Shown piece by piece: positions 9,000 to 15,514 of a stretch of DNA of 64,000 bases (position 1 is its first letter; every line of letters begins with the position of its first letter). Origin of the DNA: Rossellomorea arthrocnemi (lineage in GTDB: Bacteria > Bacillota > Bacilli > Bacillales > Bacillaceae_B); NCBI RefSeq assembly GCF_904424705.1, contig NZ_CAJGBF010000010.1:92127-156126 (forward strand). The letters are read 5' to 3'. The notes under the pieces are model-generated. The model did not search any database. It saw nothing but the letters and a program-made list of their open reading frames with translations, and was not told the origin of the DNA. Position numbers and translations under genes: made by a program.

Positions 9000-9057
9000 G
9001 CTTCATGCTTCATATTCATATGTTAATGCTTTTCATACATGAAAGGAGGAAGCGCAT

Positions 9058-9153
9058 ATGTCAGGTGCTTGCGGCGGGTACGGCGGAGGTTTCGCGTTAA
9101 TCGTAGTTTTATTCATTTTGTTAATCATCATTGGTGCAGCATACGTTTGCTAA
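9058..9153 (+). CDS. YjcZ-family sporulation mini-protein, copy 3
   Basis: A 31-residue paralogue with head MSGACGGYGGG, the shared helix core FALIVVLFILLIII, and a C-terminal Cys (AAYVC). The two cysteines, one on each side of the helix, distinguish it from copy 2. GAAAGGAGGAAG ends 6 nt before the ATG. A strong terminator follows at 9171. No function is known for the family. Confidence 0.85.
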   Translation: MSGACGGYGGGFALIVVLFILLIIIGAAYVC

Positions 9154-9170
9154 TTTGAATAGATAAAAAG

Positions 9171-9205
9171 CAGATTCGGATTTTTTTCCGGATCTGTTTT
9201 TTTTT
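9171..9205 (+). terminator. Terminator after YjcZ copy 3
   Basis: CAGATTCGG (9171-9179) pairs with CCGGATCTG (9188-9196, one mismatch) and is followed by nine T residues. Confidence 0.85.
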
Positions 9206-9296
9206 GCAATGAGGCGAGGAAGGTATCATTGTCTTGGTGAAGATGAAACATGTATTTTCAGGATGAAGTAGAGGTCTAAAATATCAGGTGACTATT

Positions 9297-9406
9297 GCGG
9301 AGGCTATCCCCTCGAGGTCATAACTGAAAAATCCCCAAAGGCAAAAAACGCCTTCAGGGATTTTCCAGTTATGCTTGTCGGGGCTGAACGAGCCGCCTCC
9401 GCTTTT
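9297..9406. repeat. Long-hairpin intergenic repeat, unit 1
   Basis: A nested inverted repeat of about 110 bases: GCGGAGGC (9297-9304)/GCCTCCGC (9395-9402), CCCC (9308-9311)/GGGG (9380-9383), CATAACTG (9319-9326)/CAGTTATG (9366-9373), and an AGGC/GCCT tip, ending in TTTT. It shares unpaired blocks (TCGAGGT, CTTGTC, CTGAACGA) and the right outer arm with unit 2 while the inner stem differs. Which strand is functional is unknown. Confidence 0.75.
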
Positions 9407-9422
9407 CAAGTTGTCGAGCTCC

Positions 9423-9530
9423 GGCGGCTAGAGGCTCGAGGTCATAAGGAAACCTACCCAAAAGGCAAAAAGCGCCTTTCAGGTAGGTTTCCTTATGCTT
9501 GTCGCCTCTGAACGAGCCGCCTCCGCTTTT
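9423..9530. repeat. Long-hairpin intergenic repeat, unit 2
   Basis: Same architecture as unit 1: GGCGGCT (9423-9429)/AGCCGCC (9515-9521), AGAGGC (9430-9435)/GCCTCT (9504-9509), a 16-bp perfect stem at 9443-9458/9482-9497, and AAAGGC/GCCTTT at the tip, again ending in TTTT. The inner stem differs from unit 1 on both arms, so base pairing is kept through compensating changes. Confidence 0.75.
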
Positions 9531-9533
9531 CTT

Positions 9534-9713
9534 CTATGTAAATAATATTTCTATATAAGAAGAGACCAGTAGTATGGTGATTAGGATATTGATGGTTCTA
9601 AACACCTTAGGTTGGCGTTCTTCAGGTATTTCTTTTTGTAAACATAATGCGTTTGTCATTTTATTTATGTAAAATAAGATGAAGACTGCAAATACTAAAA
9701 ACATGGAGATCAT
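9534..9713 (-). CDS. Small membrane protein of unknown function (59 aa)
   Basis: A short frame on the reverse strand encodes 59 residues with an N-terminal hydrophobic helix (MISMFLVFAVFILFYI), a central polar stretch with KEIPEERQPKVF, and a second hydrophobic helix (NILITILLVSSYIEILF). GGGGAGGGG lies 5 nt before the ATG at 9713, a good ribosome site. The alternating hydrophobic/polar layout and ribosome site argue that it is real. It ends directly beside repeat unit 2. I do not recognise the family. Confidence 0.6.
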   Translation of the reverse strand: MISMFLVFAVFILFYINKMTNALCLQKEIPEERQPKVFRTINILITILLVSSYIEILFT

Positions 9714-9919
9714 CCAAACCCCTCCCCGTTATCTCCTATAGACTATACATTACCAAATTATTTCCCTAATTGGTAGCCAGAGTGTTGCCCAGTTCATGTA
9801 AATAAAGTTTTTTCGCATAAATCAGGACTCGTTGGTATGAAGAACTGGTGAAATCTCTTGGAAAATGAGAAGGATGATTTCTTCCATCGAGTGTATGCTT
9901 CAATGGCCATCCATCATCC

Positions 9920-10456
9920 TTACTGATAAATCAATATTTCATATCCGTCTTCGTTTTCTTCAATCAATGCATTCCTTGGTGAGTCCATCAACTGTTTTGC
10001 ATAAATAAAGTCAATTGCACAGATGCCGGAATGAAATGCAAGCAGCATCGTAAAGTAATGCGAGTAATGCGGGAAATGAAAGCACCCATATAACAAAATA
10101 CTGTTTAACACAAAGAATGGAGCCACCAGGGCTACCAAATATCGGTATTTTGAGATTGGCTGATCCACGCGTAACGAGAGAATCGGCAATAAATACAATT
10201 TTCGGTTACATCTACATTTTATTTTATTCACGAATGGCAAAATTGGAACAATGTGAAAAAATTTATGCAGTGGATAGATACTGATCAGTCCGACAAAGAA
10301 CCCAAGGAAATGTTTATCGTAAAAAGCACTCGGAAATAGTAGGTTGATTGGTACGTATATTAATGAGAATACCATCATCATGATGATGGAAGAAAGTAAA
10401 AAGACTCGGTAAAATCCAAATTGTTTTTCCAGGTTGATTGTTTTCCAGCAATGCAT
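9920..10456 (-). CDS. DUF3267-type integral membrane protein (YhaJ-like)
   Basis: 178 residues with about four hydrophobic helices and a conserved-looking HKFFH (HxxxH) after the second helix, the pattern of the DUF3267 family of putative membrane zincins. GGAGGCG lies 8 nt before the ATG. Size and place next to yhaI suggest it corresponds to B. subtilis yhaJ, but I cannot confirm the sequence match by eye. A metal-dependent protease role is inference only; a second acidic metal ligand is not obvious. Confidence 0.6.
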   Translation of the reverse strand: MHCWKTINLEKQFGFYRVFLLSSIIMMMVFSLIYVPINLLFPSAFYDKHFLGFFVGLISIYPLHKFFHIVPILPFVNKIKCRCNRKLYLLPILSLRVDQPISKYRYLVALVAPFFVLNSILLYGCFHFPHYSHYFTMLLAFHSGICAIDFIYAKQLMDSPRNALIEENEDGYEILIYQ

Positions 10457-10640
10457 AAAAAAATCGCCTCCATTAGACGAATAGTGGTTAATTAAGTGCT
10501 TTCCATACTTTATTACGATTGCCGGAAAAAATCAATACTTTTTAGAGGATTTTTTCTTAATTATTGAGGGAGGTTTTGGAGGACAGGTATGTTATAGTTT
10601 TGTACAATAAGAATATGAGAAATATGCGGTGGTGATAAAT

Positions 10641-10970
10641 TTGGATGATTTAATGAAACGAATAGAGAAACTTGAATATCATCAGAGGTTAATGGCTGAA
10701 ATGATGCCTGAGAACGGTTACCCTTTTCATCGGTTGATTATCCGTAACGGATTGTCAGAGAGGGAAGTGGAGGAGTTCTTTTATACTTGTGATAGATTGA
10801 GCATGAAGCTTGAAAAACAAAAAGCGGAAGGATTCGTGTACAATACTCCGCTTTTTAAAGAATTTGAAGATGAGCTTCATGCAAAGCTGAAGGTGCATGA
10901 AATCGTGGAAAGCTGCATAGTTCAAAACATTTATCCAGCTTTGATGAAACAACTACAGAAGAGTTTGTAG
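10641..10970 (+). CDS. yhaI: DUF1878 family protein YhaI
   Basis: A 109-residue soluble, mostly helical protein beginning MDDLMKRIEKLEYHQRLM, typical of YhaI/DUF1878. The TTG at 10641 is chosen because GGTGG (10628-10632) lies 8 nt before it and the product then begins as family members do; a GTG at 10629 would overlap that site. The gene faces hpr tail to tail with one base between the stop codons. No biochemical function is known. Confidence 0.8.
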   Translation: MDDLMKRIEKLEYHQRLMAEMMPENGYPFHRLIIRNGLSEREVEEFFYTCDRLSMKLEKQKAEGFVYNTPLFKEFEDELHAKLKVHEIVESCIVQNIYPALMKQLQKSL

Positions 10971-10971
10971 A

Positions 10972-11547
10972 TTAAGCAAGTTCTTCCTCATCTTCAAATA
11001 GTTCATCGAGTTTACCATTATCATCAGAAAAATCATTTTCAATATTGTGAAATGATTTTTCGAATATCTCCATAAAGTCATTTCCATAAATGTTTCGCAC
11101 GACGGTCATCATTTCAATCATTTCAGGGAACTTCCCATACAGTTCCCTTAAAGGAGACACACCCTGGAAGATGGAGTGACTTTCAGGCTTATAGTTCTTC
11201 ATTAGATCCAGAAGGATTCTCTCACCCTTGTCCGTCAGTTGTATATAGGTATTCCGCTTATCATTCTCCCGTTTAGAAAACTCAAGGAGTTCCCGTTCCT
11301 CTAATTTCTTCGAGAAGTTAAATGCTGTTGAAACATGCATAACACCAAATTTGGCCACGTCCGAAATGGAAGCACCCTTTAAATGATACGCAATCCAGAG
11401 AATATGATGTTCATTGATGTTTAGGTCGTATGGCTTGATCCATTGCTGCCAGTCCTTTTCTATGGCCTTCCACAAAGCTTTACTAAGCTGAGCCATTCTT
11501 TGACTGAAGAGCATAGCCTCTTTTAAAGTAAATTCTCTTTCTGTCAT
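10972..11547 (-). CDS. hpr: MarR-type transition-state regulator Hpr (ScoC)
   Basis: A DNA-binding repressor that holds down extracellular protease and sporulation genes during growth in B. subtilis. The winged-helix core is almost identical to Hpr through the blocks [43 protein letters not shown] and NDKRNT, followed by the Hpr-specific C-terminus with KFPEMIEMM and [10 protein letters not shown]. The acidic tail ([11 protein letters not shown]) is species-specific. The ATG at 11547 is preferred: GTGGGTGA lies 5 nt before it, while the GTG three codons upstream overlaps this site. Either start gives a full-length protein of about 191-194 residues. Confidence 0.95.
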   Translation of the reverse strand: MTEREFTLKEAMLFSQRMAQLSKALWKAIEKDWQQWIKPYDLNINEHHILWIAYHLKGASISDVAKFGVMHVSTAFNFSKKLEERELLEFSKRENDKRNTYIQLTDKGERILLDLMKNYKPESHSIFQGVSPLRELYGKFPEMIEMMTVVRNIYGNDFMEIFEKSFHNIENDFSDDNGKLDELFEDEEELA

Positions 11548-11857
11548 CTCATTCACCCACTTTGCTAGAAAATCTTTTTTAATATAAGCTGTTCTTGAAA
11601 TAGTTGCGTTGTAAGCAGTTCCAAAGGATTCACTAAAACAACGATTATCAAAAAAGAAAGCGCTTATATTTTATTATGCCAATAAAGTAATAATTAATAA
11701 AGCCTAAATTGACAAAATTTTTCGAAGTATATAATTTTTGGTTGTGGTATCTACTGCAAAACAAAATAAGAAGTGGGATTGAATCCTTTAATGACGGGAT
11801 TTTAGAGGATAATCACTATATTGAAAAAAAAGGTGGAATAAATAATATTTTTATAAA
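11548..11857. other. Intergenic region between hpr and yhaH
   Basis: About 310 A/T-rich bases holding the hpr promoter (reverse strand). I see no convincing reading frame, repeat or riboswitch in it. Confidence 0.5.
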
Positions 11858-11908
11858 AATATTCCCCATTAGCCCTTAGTTGTAAATTAAGACAATGGCT
11901 AATGGGGA
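11858..11908 (-). terminator. Terminator of yhaH
   Basis: CCCCATTAGCC (11864-11874) is perfectly complementary to GGCTAATGGGG (11898-11908). On the reverse strand the stem runs into an A/T-rich stretch with TTTTT. Confidence 0.75.
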
Positions 11909-11913
11909 TTTGA

Positions 11914-12285
11914 TTATTGATTGGTTGTATTGGCTGAGTTTATCGATTTTTCCAGCTCTTCTATCGTTCGCTGGATGGATTGGATTTCTTCCTGGAGGCG
12001 CTGATTATTCGGTTCCGTGGAAGCCTGCCATTGCTTGAAGGAAGCTTGAAGATCCTTGGAAAGTTGAAGGACGGTCTCCTTTCCTTCCTGGGACAGGGTA
12101 CCGATGGATTCTTTCAATTCACCGATGTGACCTTTCATTTCCTCGATGACTCCTGTCCAATCATCTTTCTTGTCTTTGATTTGTGCCCGGATTTCTTTAC
12201 CGGATGAAGGGGATGTAAGCAGAGACGCGACTCCACCGACCACTCCACCGATTAAAAGTCCGTAGGCAAGAGATTTTTTATTCAC
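11914..12285 (-). CDS. yhaH: YtxH-domain protein YhaH
   Basis: A 123-residue protein with an N-terminal glycine-rich membrane helix (LLIGGVVGGVASLL), then the YtxH signature TSPSSGKEIR and a long amphipathic coiled-coil tail. YtxH/YhaH proteins are general-stress-associated membrane-anchored proteins of unknown mechanism. The start is GTG at 12285, with GAGGTGATAACATA in front. The size is close to B. subtilis YhaH and the position beside hpr is conserved. Confidence 0.88.
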   Translation of the reverse strand: MNKKSLAYGLLIGGVVGGVASLLTSPSSGKEIRAQIKDKKDDWTGVIEEMKGHIGELKESIGTLSQEGKETVLQLSKDLQASFKQWQASTEPNNQRLQEEIQSIQRTIEELEKSINSANTTNQ

Positions 12286-12452
12286 TATGTTATCACCTCG
12301 TTCTCCTATTTCTATAATACTATATTTCTACATTCAGTATGTATTCTCCTTTTCCCTTTTAGCACAGAATGAAACAAGACGGCTCATATCTTTCTCCCTG
12401 AATGCATAAAAATAAAGGTAAGAGGCGGTGGAGAGGGGGAGGTTCTAATAGA

Positions 12453-12647
12453 ATGGACGGAATAATCTTTGGTTTCTTTGCTCTCAGTGGTGTTTTCTTC
12501 CTAAGTATGGTATATAACTTTATTAGTATTCAAAGACCCGGAATGTATCCTCCTAAGAATATATTGAAAAAGCGTGCGACCATATTGGGGGCAGGTGGAT
12601 TGATCACGTTTCTCATAGGAATACTGTTCTGGTTTGCAGTCAGTTAA
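12453..12647 (+). CDS. Small two-helix membrane protein, unknown
   Basis: 64 residues with two hydrophobic helices (about 4-24 and 43-62) joined by a polar loop SIQRPGMYPPKNILKKR. The ATG at 12453 is chosen because GGGGGAGG (12435-12442) lies 10 nt before it; an upstream in-frame extension is arginine/glycine-rich and runs through that site. It lies between yhaH and trpP and ends at a shared bidirectional terminator. I do not recognise the family and no function is proposed. Confidence 0.7.
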   Translation: MDGIIFGFFALSGVFFLSMVYNFISIQRPGMYPPKNILKKRATILGAGGLITFLIGILFWFAVS

Positions 12648-12652
12648 TAAAA

Positions 12653-12696
12653 AAATCCCTCGATCTTGTGACGGTGGCACAAAATCGAGGGATTTT
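12653..12696. terminator. Bidirectional terminator between the 64-aa gene and trpP
   Basis: AAATCCCTCGAT (12653-12664) pairs with ATCGAGGGATTT (12684-12695), with A and T runs on either side, serving both convergent genes. Confidence 0.88.
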
Positions 12697-12707
12697 CTAT
12701 TATTTGT

Positions 12708-13244
12708 TTAGGATAGCTGTTGTGTTGTGACAGCTTCTCGAATAGTTGAACGTTTTAAGATGCCGTTAATAATCGGATACACGACAAACATGGCTCCGGC
12801 GTTCACAAGTGTTGCCGGAAGTACGACAGCTGCAAATAGAGCGAAGAATGCTCCAGGCAGACCTACGATCACATAAGCAGAAAGCAGAAATATACTTCCT
12901 GAAACGAGTGTACCGAAAGCGGTTAATACAGAAGCACCTGCGAGTGAACGAGTGATTTTCTTTGTAGCAAGGAATAAGCCGTAAAAAACGAATGCCGTAA
13001 GCGGTTTATCGATCAGGTTTGGTATGAATCCACCAGGGAACTGTGTGGTTAATCCTGAAATAACTCCAGTTAACAAACCTAAAAGCAGTACGTTTTTCTT
13101 CGCTGGGAACAGGATGATGCCTAAGAACATCATGGTCAGCATCATATCCGGTTTCATTCCAAGGAAAATTCCCGGGATCACCGTGTGCAGGACAGCCCCG
13201 ATCCCTACTAATAATGATAGGGATACAAGTGTTTTTGTATTCAT
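12708..13244 (-). CDS. trpP: Tryptophan transporter TrpP
   Basis: A 178-residue membrane protein with five or six hydrophobic helices, matching TrpP/YhaG, the tryptophan uptake protein of Bacillus. Recognisable blocks include GAVLHTVIPGIFLGMKPD near the N-terminus and TQFPGGFIPN in the middle. The ATG at 13244 has GAGGAGAGATGAG in front, which is both ribosome site and part of a TRAP site, so translation should be blocked when tryptophan-loaded TRAP binds. The gene has its own promoter at 13328-13355. The position between yhaH and hit is conserved. Confidence 0.93.
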   Translation of the reverse strand: MNTKTLVSLSLLVGIGAVLHTVIPGIFLGMKPDMMLTMMFLGIILFPAKKNVLLLGLLTGVISGLTTQFPGGFIPNLIDKPLTAFVFYGLFLATKKITRSLAGASVLTAFGTLVSGSIFLLSAYVIVGLPGAFFALFAAVVLPATLVNAGAMFVVYPIINGILKRSTIREAVTTQQLS

Positions 13245-13246
13245 TT

Positions 13247-13292
13247 CTCATCTCTCCTCAACTAAACTATACTTGGTCTTTTTCTTCTCCTA
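13247..13292 (-). promoter_or_regulatory. TRAP binding site in the trpP leader
   Basis: Reading upstream from trpP on the reverse strand, nine NAG triplets lie at 13247, 13252, 13257, 13262, 13267, 13272, 13278, 13284 and 13290: GAG, GAG, GAG, TAG, TAG, AAG, AAG, AAG, TAG. Spacers are all 2 or 3 nt, exactly the spacing needed to wrap around the TRAP ring. The last triplets cover the ribosome site of trpP, so binding would block translation. Confidence 0.9.
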
Positions 13293-13327
13293 ATGTGCAC
13301 TGTTGCCATTAGCGAAAAGATAGGTAC

Positions 13328-13355
13328 ATTATAACATATCAAAAATTGGTGTCAA
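13328..13355 (-). promoter_or_regulatory. SigmaA promoter of trpP
   Basis: On the reverse strand a perfect TTGACA (13350-13355) and a perfect TATAAT (13328-13333) are separated by 16 nt. Transcription would start about 30 nt before the TRAP triplets. Confidence 0.85.
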
Positions 13356-13439
13356 AGATTTATTTTTCTGAAAAGGCTCTTTTCGGATAGATTGCTGTTT
13401 CTGAACAATTTGTTGCTTAAGCTCTATCAACCGGTGCTG

Positions 13440-13586
13440 GGTGGATGATAAGGGGGACTGCTTTGCTTCAGCTAAAACGAACGGGGTATCGACGCCAGAT
13501 CCCATCCGGCTTATACGCAGTGCCCCTCGCCATTTACAGAACTCACTAGGGACAAGAGGTGATGGAAAGCGCAGGACGTTAATCAC
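13440..13586 (-). other. Doubtful repeat-like stretch with an open frame
   Basis: An 85-codon frame on the reverse strand (13329-13586, GTG start) has no ribosome site and overlaps the trpP promoter. Its Trp/Arg-rich middle (KWRGALRIS, GSGVDTPFVLAEAKQSP) looks like a kind of short 'hypothetical' recurring in Bacillus intergenic DNA rather than a folded protein. I treat it as non-coding repeat-derived sequence. Confidence 0.3.
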
Positions 13587-13662
13587 TTAACATTTAGAAA
13601 GAAGCTAGTGTTAAAAAGCAAGGTATTTATATATGTCTATTTCAGACACATACGCTTAGAAA

Positions 13663-13788
13663 GTTGATTGGAACGGCAGGTGCTCGACTCCTGCGGGAAT
13701 AGCGGGAAAGTTGAGACCCCGGAGGGCAAAGCCCGAGGAGGCTCAACTCACGCCCCGCGGAAAGCGAGCACCATTCGTTCCAATCAAC
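13663..13788 (+). repeat. Palindromic intergenic repeat (family P), copy 1
   Basis: Outer arms GTTGATTGGAACG (13663-13675) and CGTTCCAATCAAC (13776-13788) are perfectly complementary; next inside are GGTGCTCG (13679-13686)/CGAGCACC (13765-13772). The interior contains GACTCCTGCGGGAA, GAGACCCC, GAGGAGGCTC and CCCGCGGAAAGCGAG blocks shared with the inverted copy at 14970-15096. No open frame with a ribosome site is present. Confidence 0.85.
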
Positions 13789-13866
13789 TAGCATTCACTA
13801 ATTAAAAAGCAACAAAGTTAGCGAAAACAGCCTCTGAAAAAGAACAAAATCGTTGGGCTTTGCCAT

Positions 13867-14289
13867 TTAGGCAAGATGCTGTGCGATGGATTCGGCAATC
13901 CCTTTTAAATCCTCTTGACTGTAATCGTCATTGTGAGTTTTCCATACCGCTCCGAAACCATCTCCATTGCCGTAGCGCGGTATGAAGTGCATATGGAAAT
14001 GGAAGACGGATTGTCCCGCTTCTTCACCTGTATTGCTTAAAAGATTCATTCCTATTGGACTAAATTCAGCTTTGATGCTGTTTGCAATCTTCGGTGCTAC
14101 CGAGAATAAATGACTTGCCAAATCAGGTGTAAGCTCGTAGACATTTTCTTTATGTATTTTAGGAATAAGGAGTGTATGACCTTTTGTCACTTGGCTGATG
14201 TCAAGAAAAGCAAGGACATGGTCATCTTCGTAGACTTTCATTGCAGGGATTTCTCCATCGATGATTTTACAAAAAATACAGTCACTCAT
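13867..14289 (-). CDS. hit: HIT-family nucleotide-binding protein Hit
   Basis: A 140-residue cytosolic histidine-triad protein, probably hydrolysing adenosine phosphoramidates or dinucleotides. The catalytic HFHMH triad and the N-terminal zinc-type CIFCKI motif are both present, along with DISQVTKGHTLLIPK. AAGGTGG lies 8 nt before the ATG at 14289; two upstream in-frame starts overlap that site. Position between trpP and ecsA is as in B. subtilis. The exact substrate cannot be told from sequence. Confidence 0.94.
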   Translation of the reverse strand: MSDCIFCKIIDGEIPAMKVYEDDHVLAFLDISQVTKGHTLLIPKIHKENVYELTPDLASHLFSVAPKIANSIKAEFSPIGMNLLSNTGEEAGQSVFHFHMHFIPRYGNGDGFGAVWKTHNDDYSQEDLKGIAESIAQHLA

Positions 14290-14350
14290 GTTCATTTCCA
14301 CCTTTCAGTAATAGTGTATGTATTTTATCATTAATGCAAAAATAAATGAA

Positions 14351-14383
14351 GAAGAGACAGGAACGATTTTCCTGCCTCTCTTC
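14351..14383 (-). terminator. Orphan reverse-strand terminator upstream of hit
   Basis: GAAGAGACAGG (14351-14361) pairs with CCTGCCTCTCTTC (14371-14383, one bulge). On the reverse strand it runs into CTTCATTTATTTTT; on the forward strand there is no T run. It lies upstream of hit, so it must end a reverse-strand transcript coming from 14.4-15.4 kb, where no conventional gene is seen. Confidence 0.6.
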
Positions 14384-14436
14384 GTAGAAGGGGTAATACT
14401 TTAAAGGTTTAAATGTCAGACTTCGTTCTCTTTGAT

Positions 14437-14839
14437 AAACACCTCATTCGCTAGTAGCTTCTAAAAGTGATACCATTCTGGGTTAGAATGAACATTGTTC
14501 AATGCGACCATCCCCTTATCTTTTCGCTATTTAAGCAATTAAGACAATAGAAACTTTATAAGCCGTCTTGGACAAACACCTCATTTGCTATAAGGATGAT
14601 ATGTGTAAATCGCTGGATACATGAATGACTCTGTGCAAACTGACCATCCCCTTATCTCGATTGCTAAGGTAAGCTAATAAAGTAGGTTTAGTCAAAATGT
14701 GCTTTAACAAACACCTCATTTTTCAAATTTTTGAATAAATGAATAGGGTGAGTGTGTCATTCACTATAGAAGACGACGAATCCTTCAAGTCGCAAACAAT
14801 AGTGAAATCGGTTAGCTGGTCTTTAACAACCATCCCCTT
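14437..14839. repeat. Array of short C-rich motifs spaced about 68 nt
   Basis: Two related motifs alternate: AAACACCTCATT at 14437, 14574 and 14709, and (G/A)ACCATCCCCTT at 14506, 14642 and 14828. The first five starts are 69, 68, 68 and 67 nt apart. A further copy (AACGATCCCCTT) is at 15409. The DNA between motifs is not conserved. Read on the reverse strand they are Shine-Dalgarno-like (AATGAGGTGTTT, AAGGGGATGGTC). No normal gene is found here. Confidence 0.6.
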
Positions 14840-14969
14840 TTTCTTATTGCTGGCCCCTTCTGATAATATGTTGTGCATTCTTGGGGGAGGTTATGAATAC
14901 TAAAATATGGAAGGTGAGTTTTTCAACCGGTTGTCGTGAAAATTTCCACCTGAGAAGGAGTGAGTGCTG

Positions 14970-15096
14970 GTTGATTTCCGCTGCAGGTGCTCGCTTTCCG
15001 CGGGGCGTGAGTTGAGCCTCCTCGGGCTTTTGCCCTGCGGGGTCTCAACTTTCCCGCTATTCCCGTCGGAGTCGAGCACCTTCCGCTCCAATCAAC
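14970..15096 (-). repeat. Palindromic intergenic repeat (family P), copy 2, inverted
   Basis: This is a reverse-oriented copy of the element at 13663-13788, with the same internal blocks in reverse complement (CGCTTTCCGCGGGGCGTGAG, GAGCCTCCTCGGGC, GGGGTCTCAACTTTCCCGC). Its ends are GTTGATTTCCGC and GCTCCAATCAAC, slightly different from copy 1. Outside the ends no similarity to copy 1 remains on the right side. Confidence 0.85.
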
Positions 15097-15235
15097 TTTC
15101 AAAGAACCGTTTATGACTTTTACTATTCACATTCAATACCATCATTTTATAAAGGGTGAAGAGGGCGATAATCATACCAATGAAAAATGGCATATTTTAT
15201 CAATGCTTTAAGCTCTGTCATTAAAGACTTATACA

Positions 15236-15358
15236 GAGGGTGAGGGGAACTGCGTAGACTCCTACGGAAAACGGGCGTGCCGAGACCCCGGAAGCGGTTT
15301 TGTGCTGAGGAGGCTCGGCCGAACGTCCGTGGAAAGCGGAGCAGTTCCCCTCACCCTC
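15236..15358 (+). repeat. Palindromic intergenic repeat, related family
   Basis: An 18-bp perfect inverted repeat (15236-15253 with 15341-15358) encloses sequence with blocks recalling family P: GACTCCTACGG, CGAGACCCCGG, GAGGAGGCTCGG and GGAAAGCGGAGC. The arms themselves are unrelated to family P. It lies about 160 nt before ecsA and has no reading frame of note. Confidence 0.8.
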
Positions 15359-15514
15359 CAGTATGTACTCATTGACAGAGCATTGACGAACTGTTGATTG
15401 TTATTAACAACGATCCCCTTTTAAGGAAAAGATCCTTATTCAAAACATGCCTTTACTTTAAAGTTTTGATAAAATAGAAATAATACATAATGAAGAGAAA
15501 GGACGTTGCTGCTC

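Noticed and set aside
14437..14839. CRISPR array interpretation of the 68-nt periodic motifs
   Set aside because: The repeated part is only about 12 nt, two motif types alternate, spacers are too long and no cas gene is nearby.
14900..15031. Short frames across the family P repeat, for example a 40-codon frame from the ATG at 14893
   Set aside because: They lie within the palindromic repeat; the ribosome site is only 2 nt from the ATG and the product is arginine/serine-rich nonsense.
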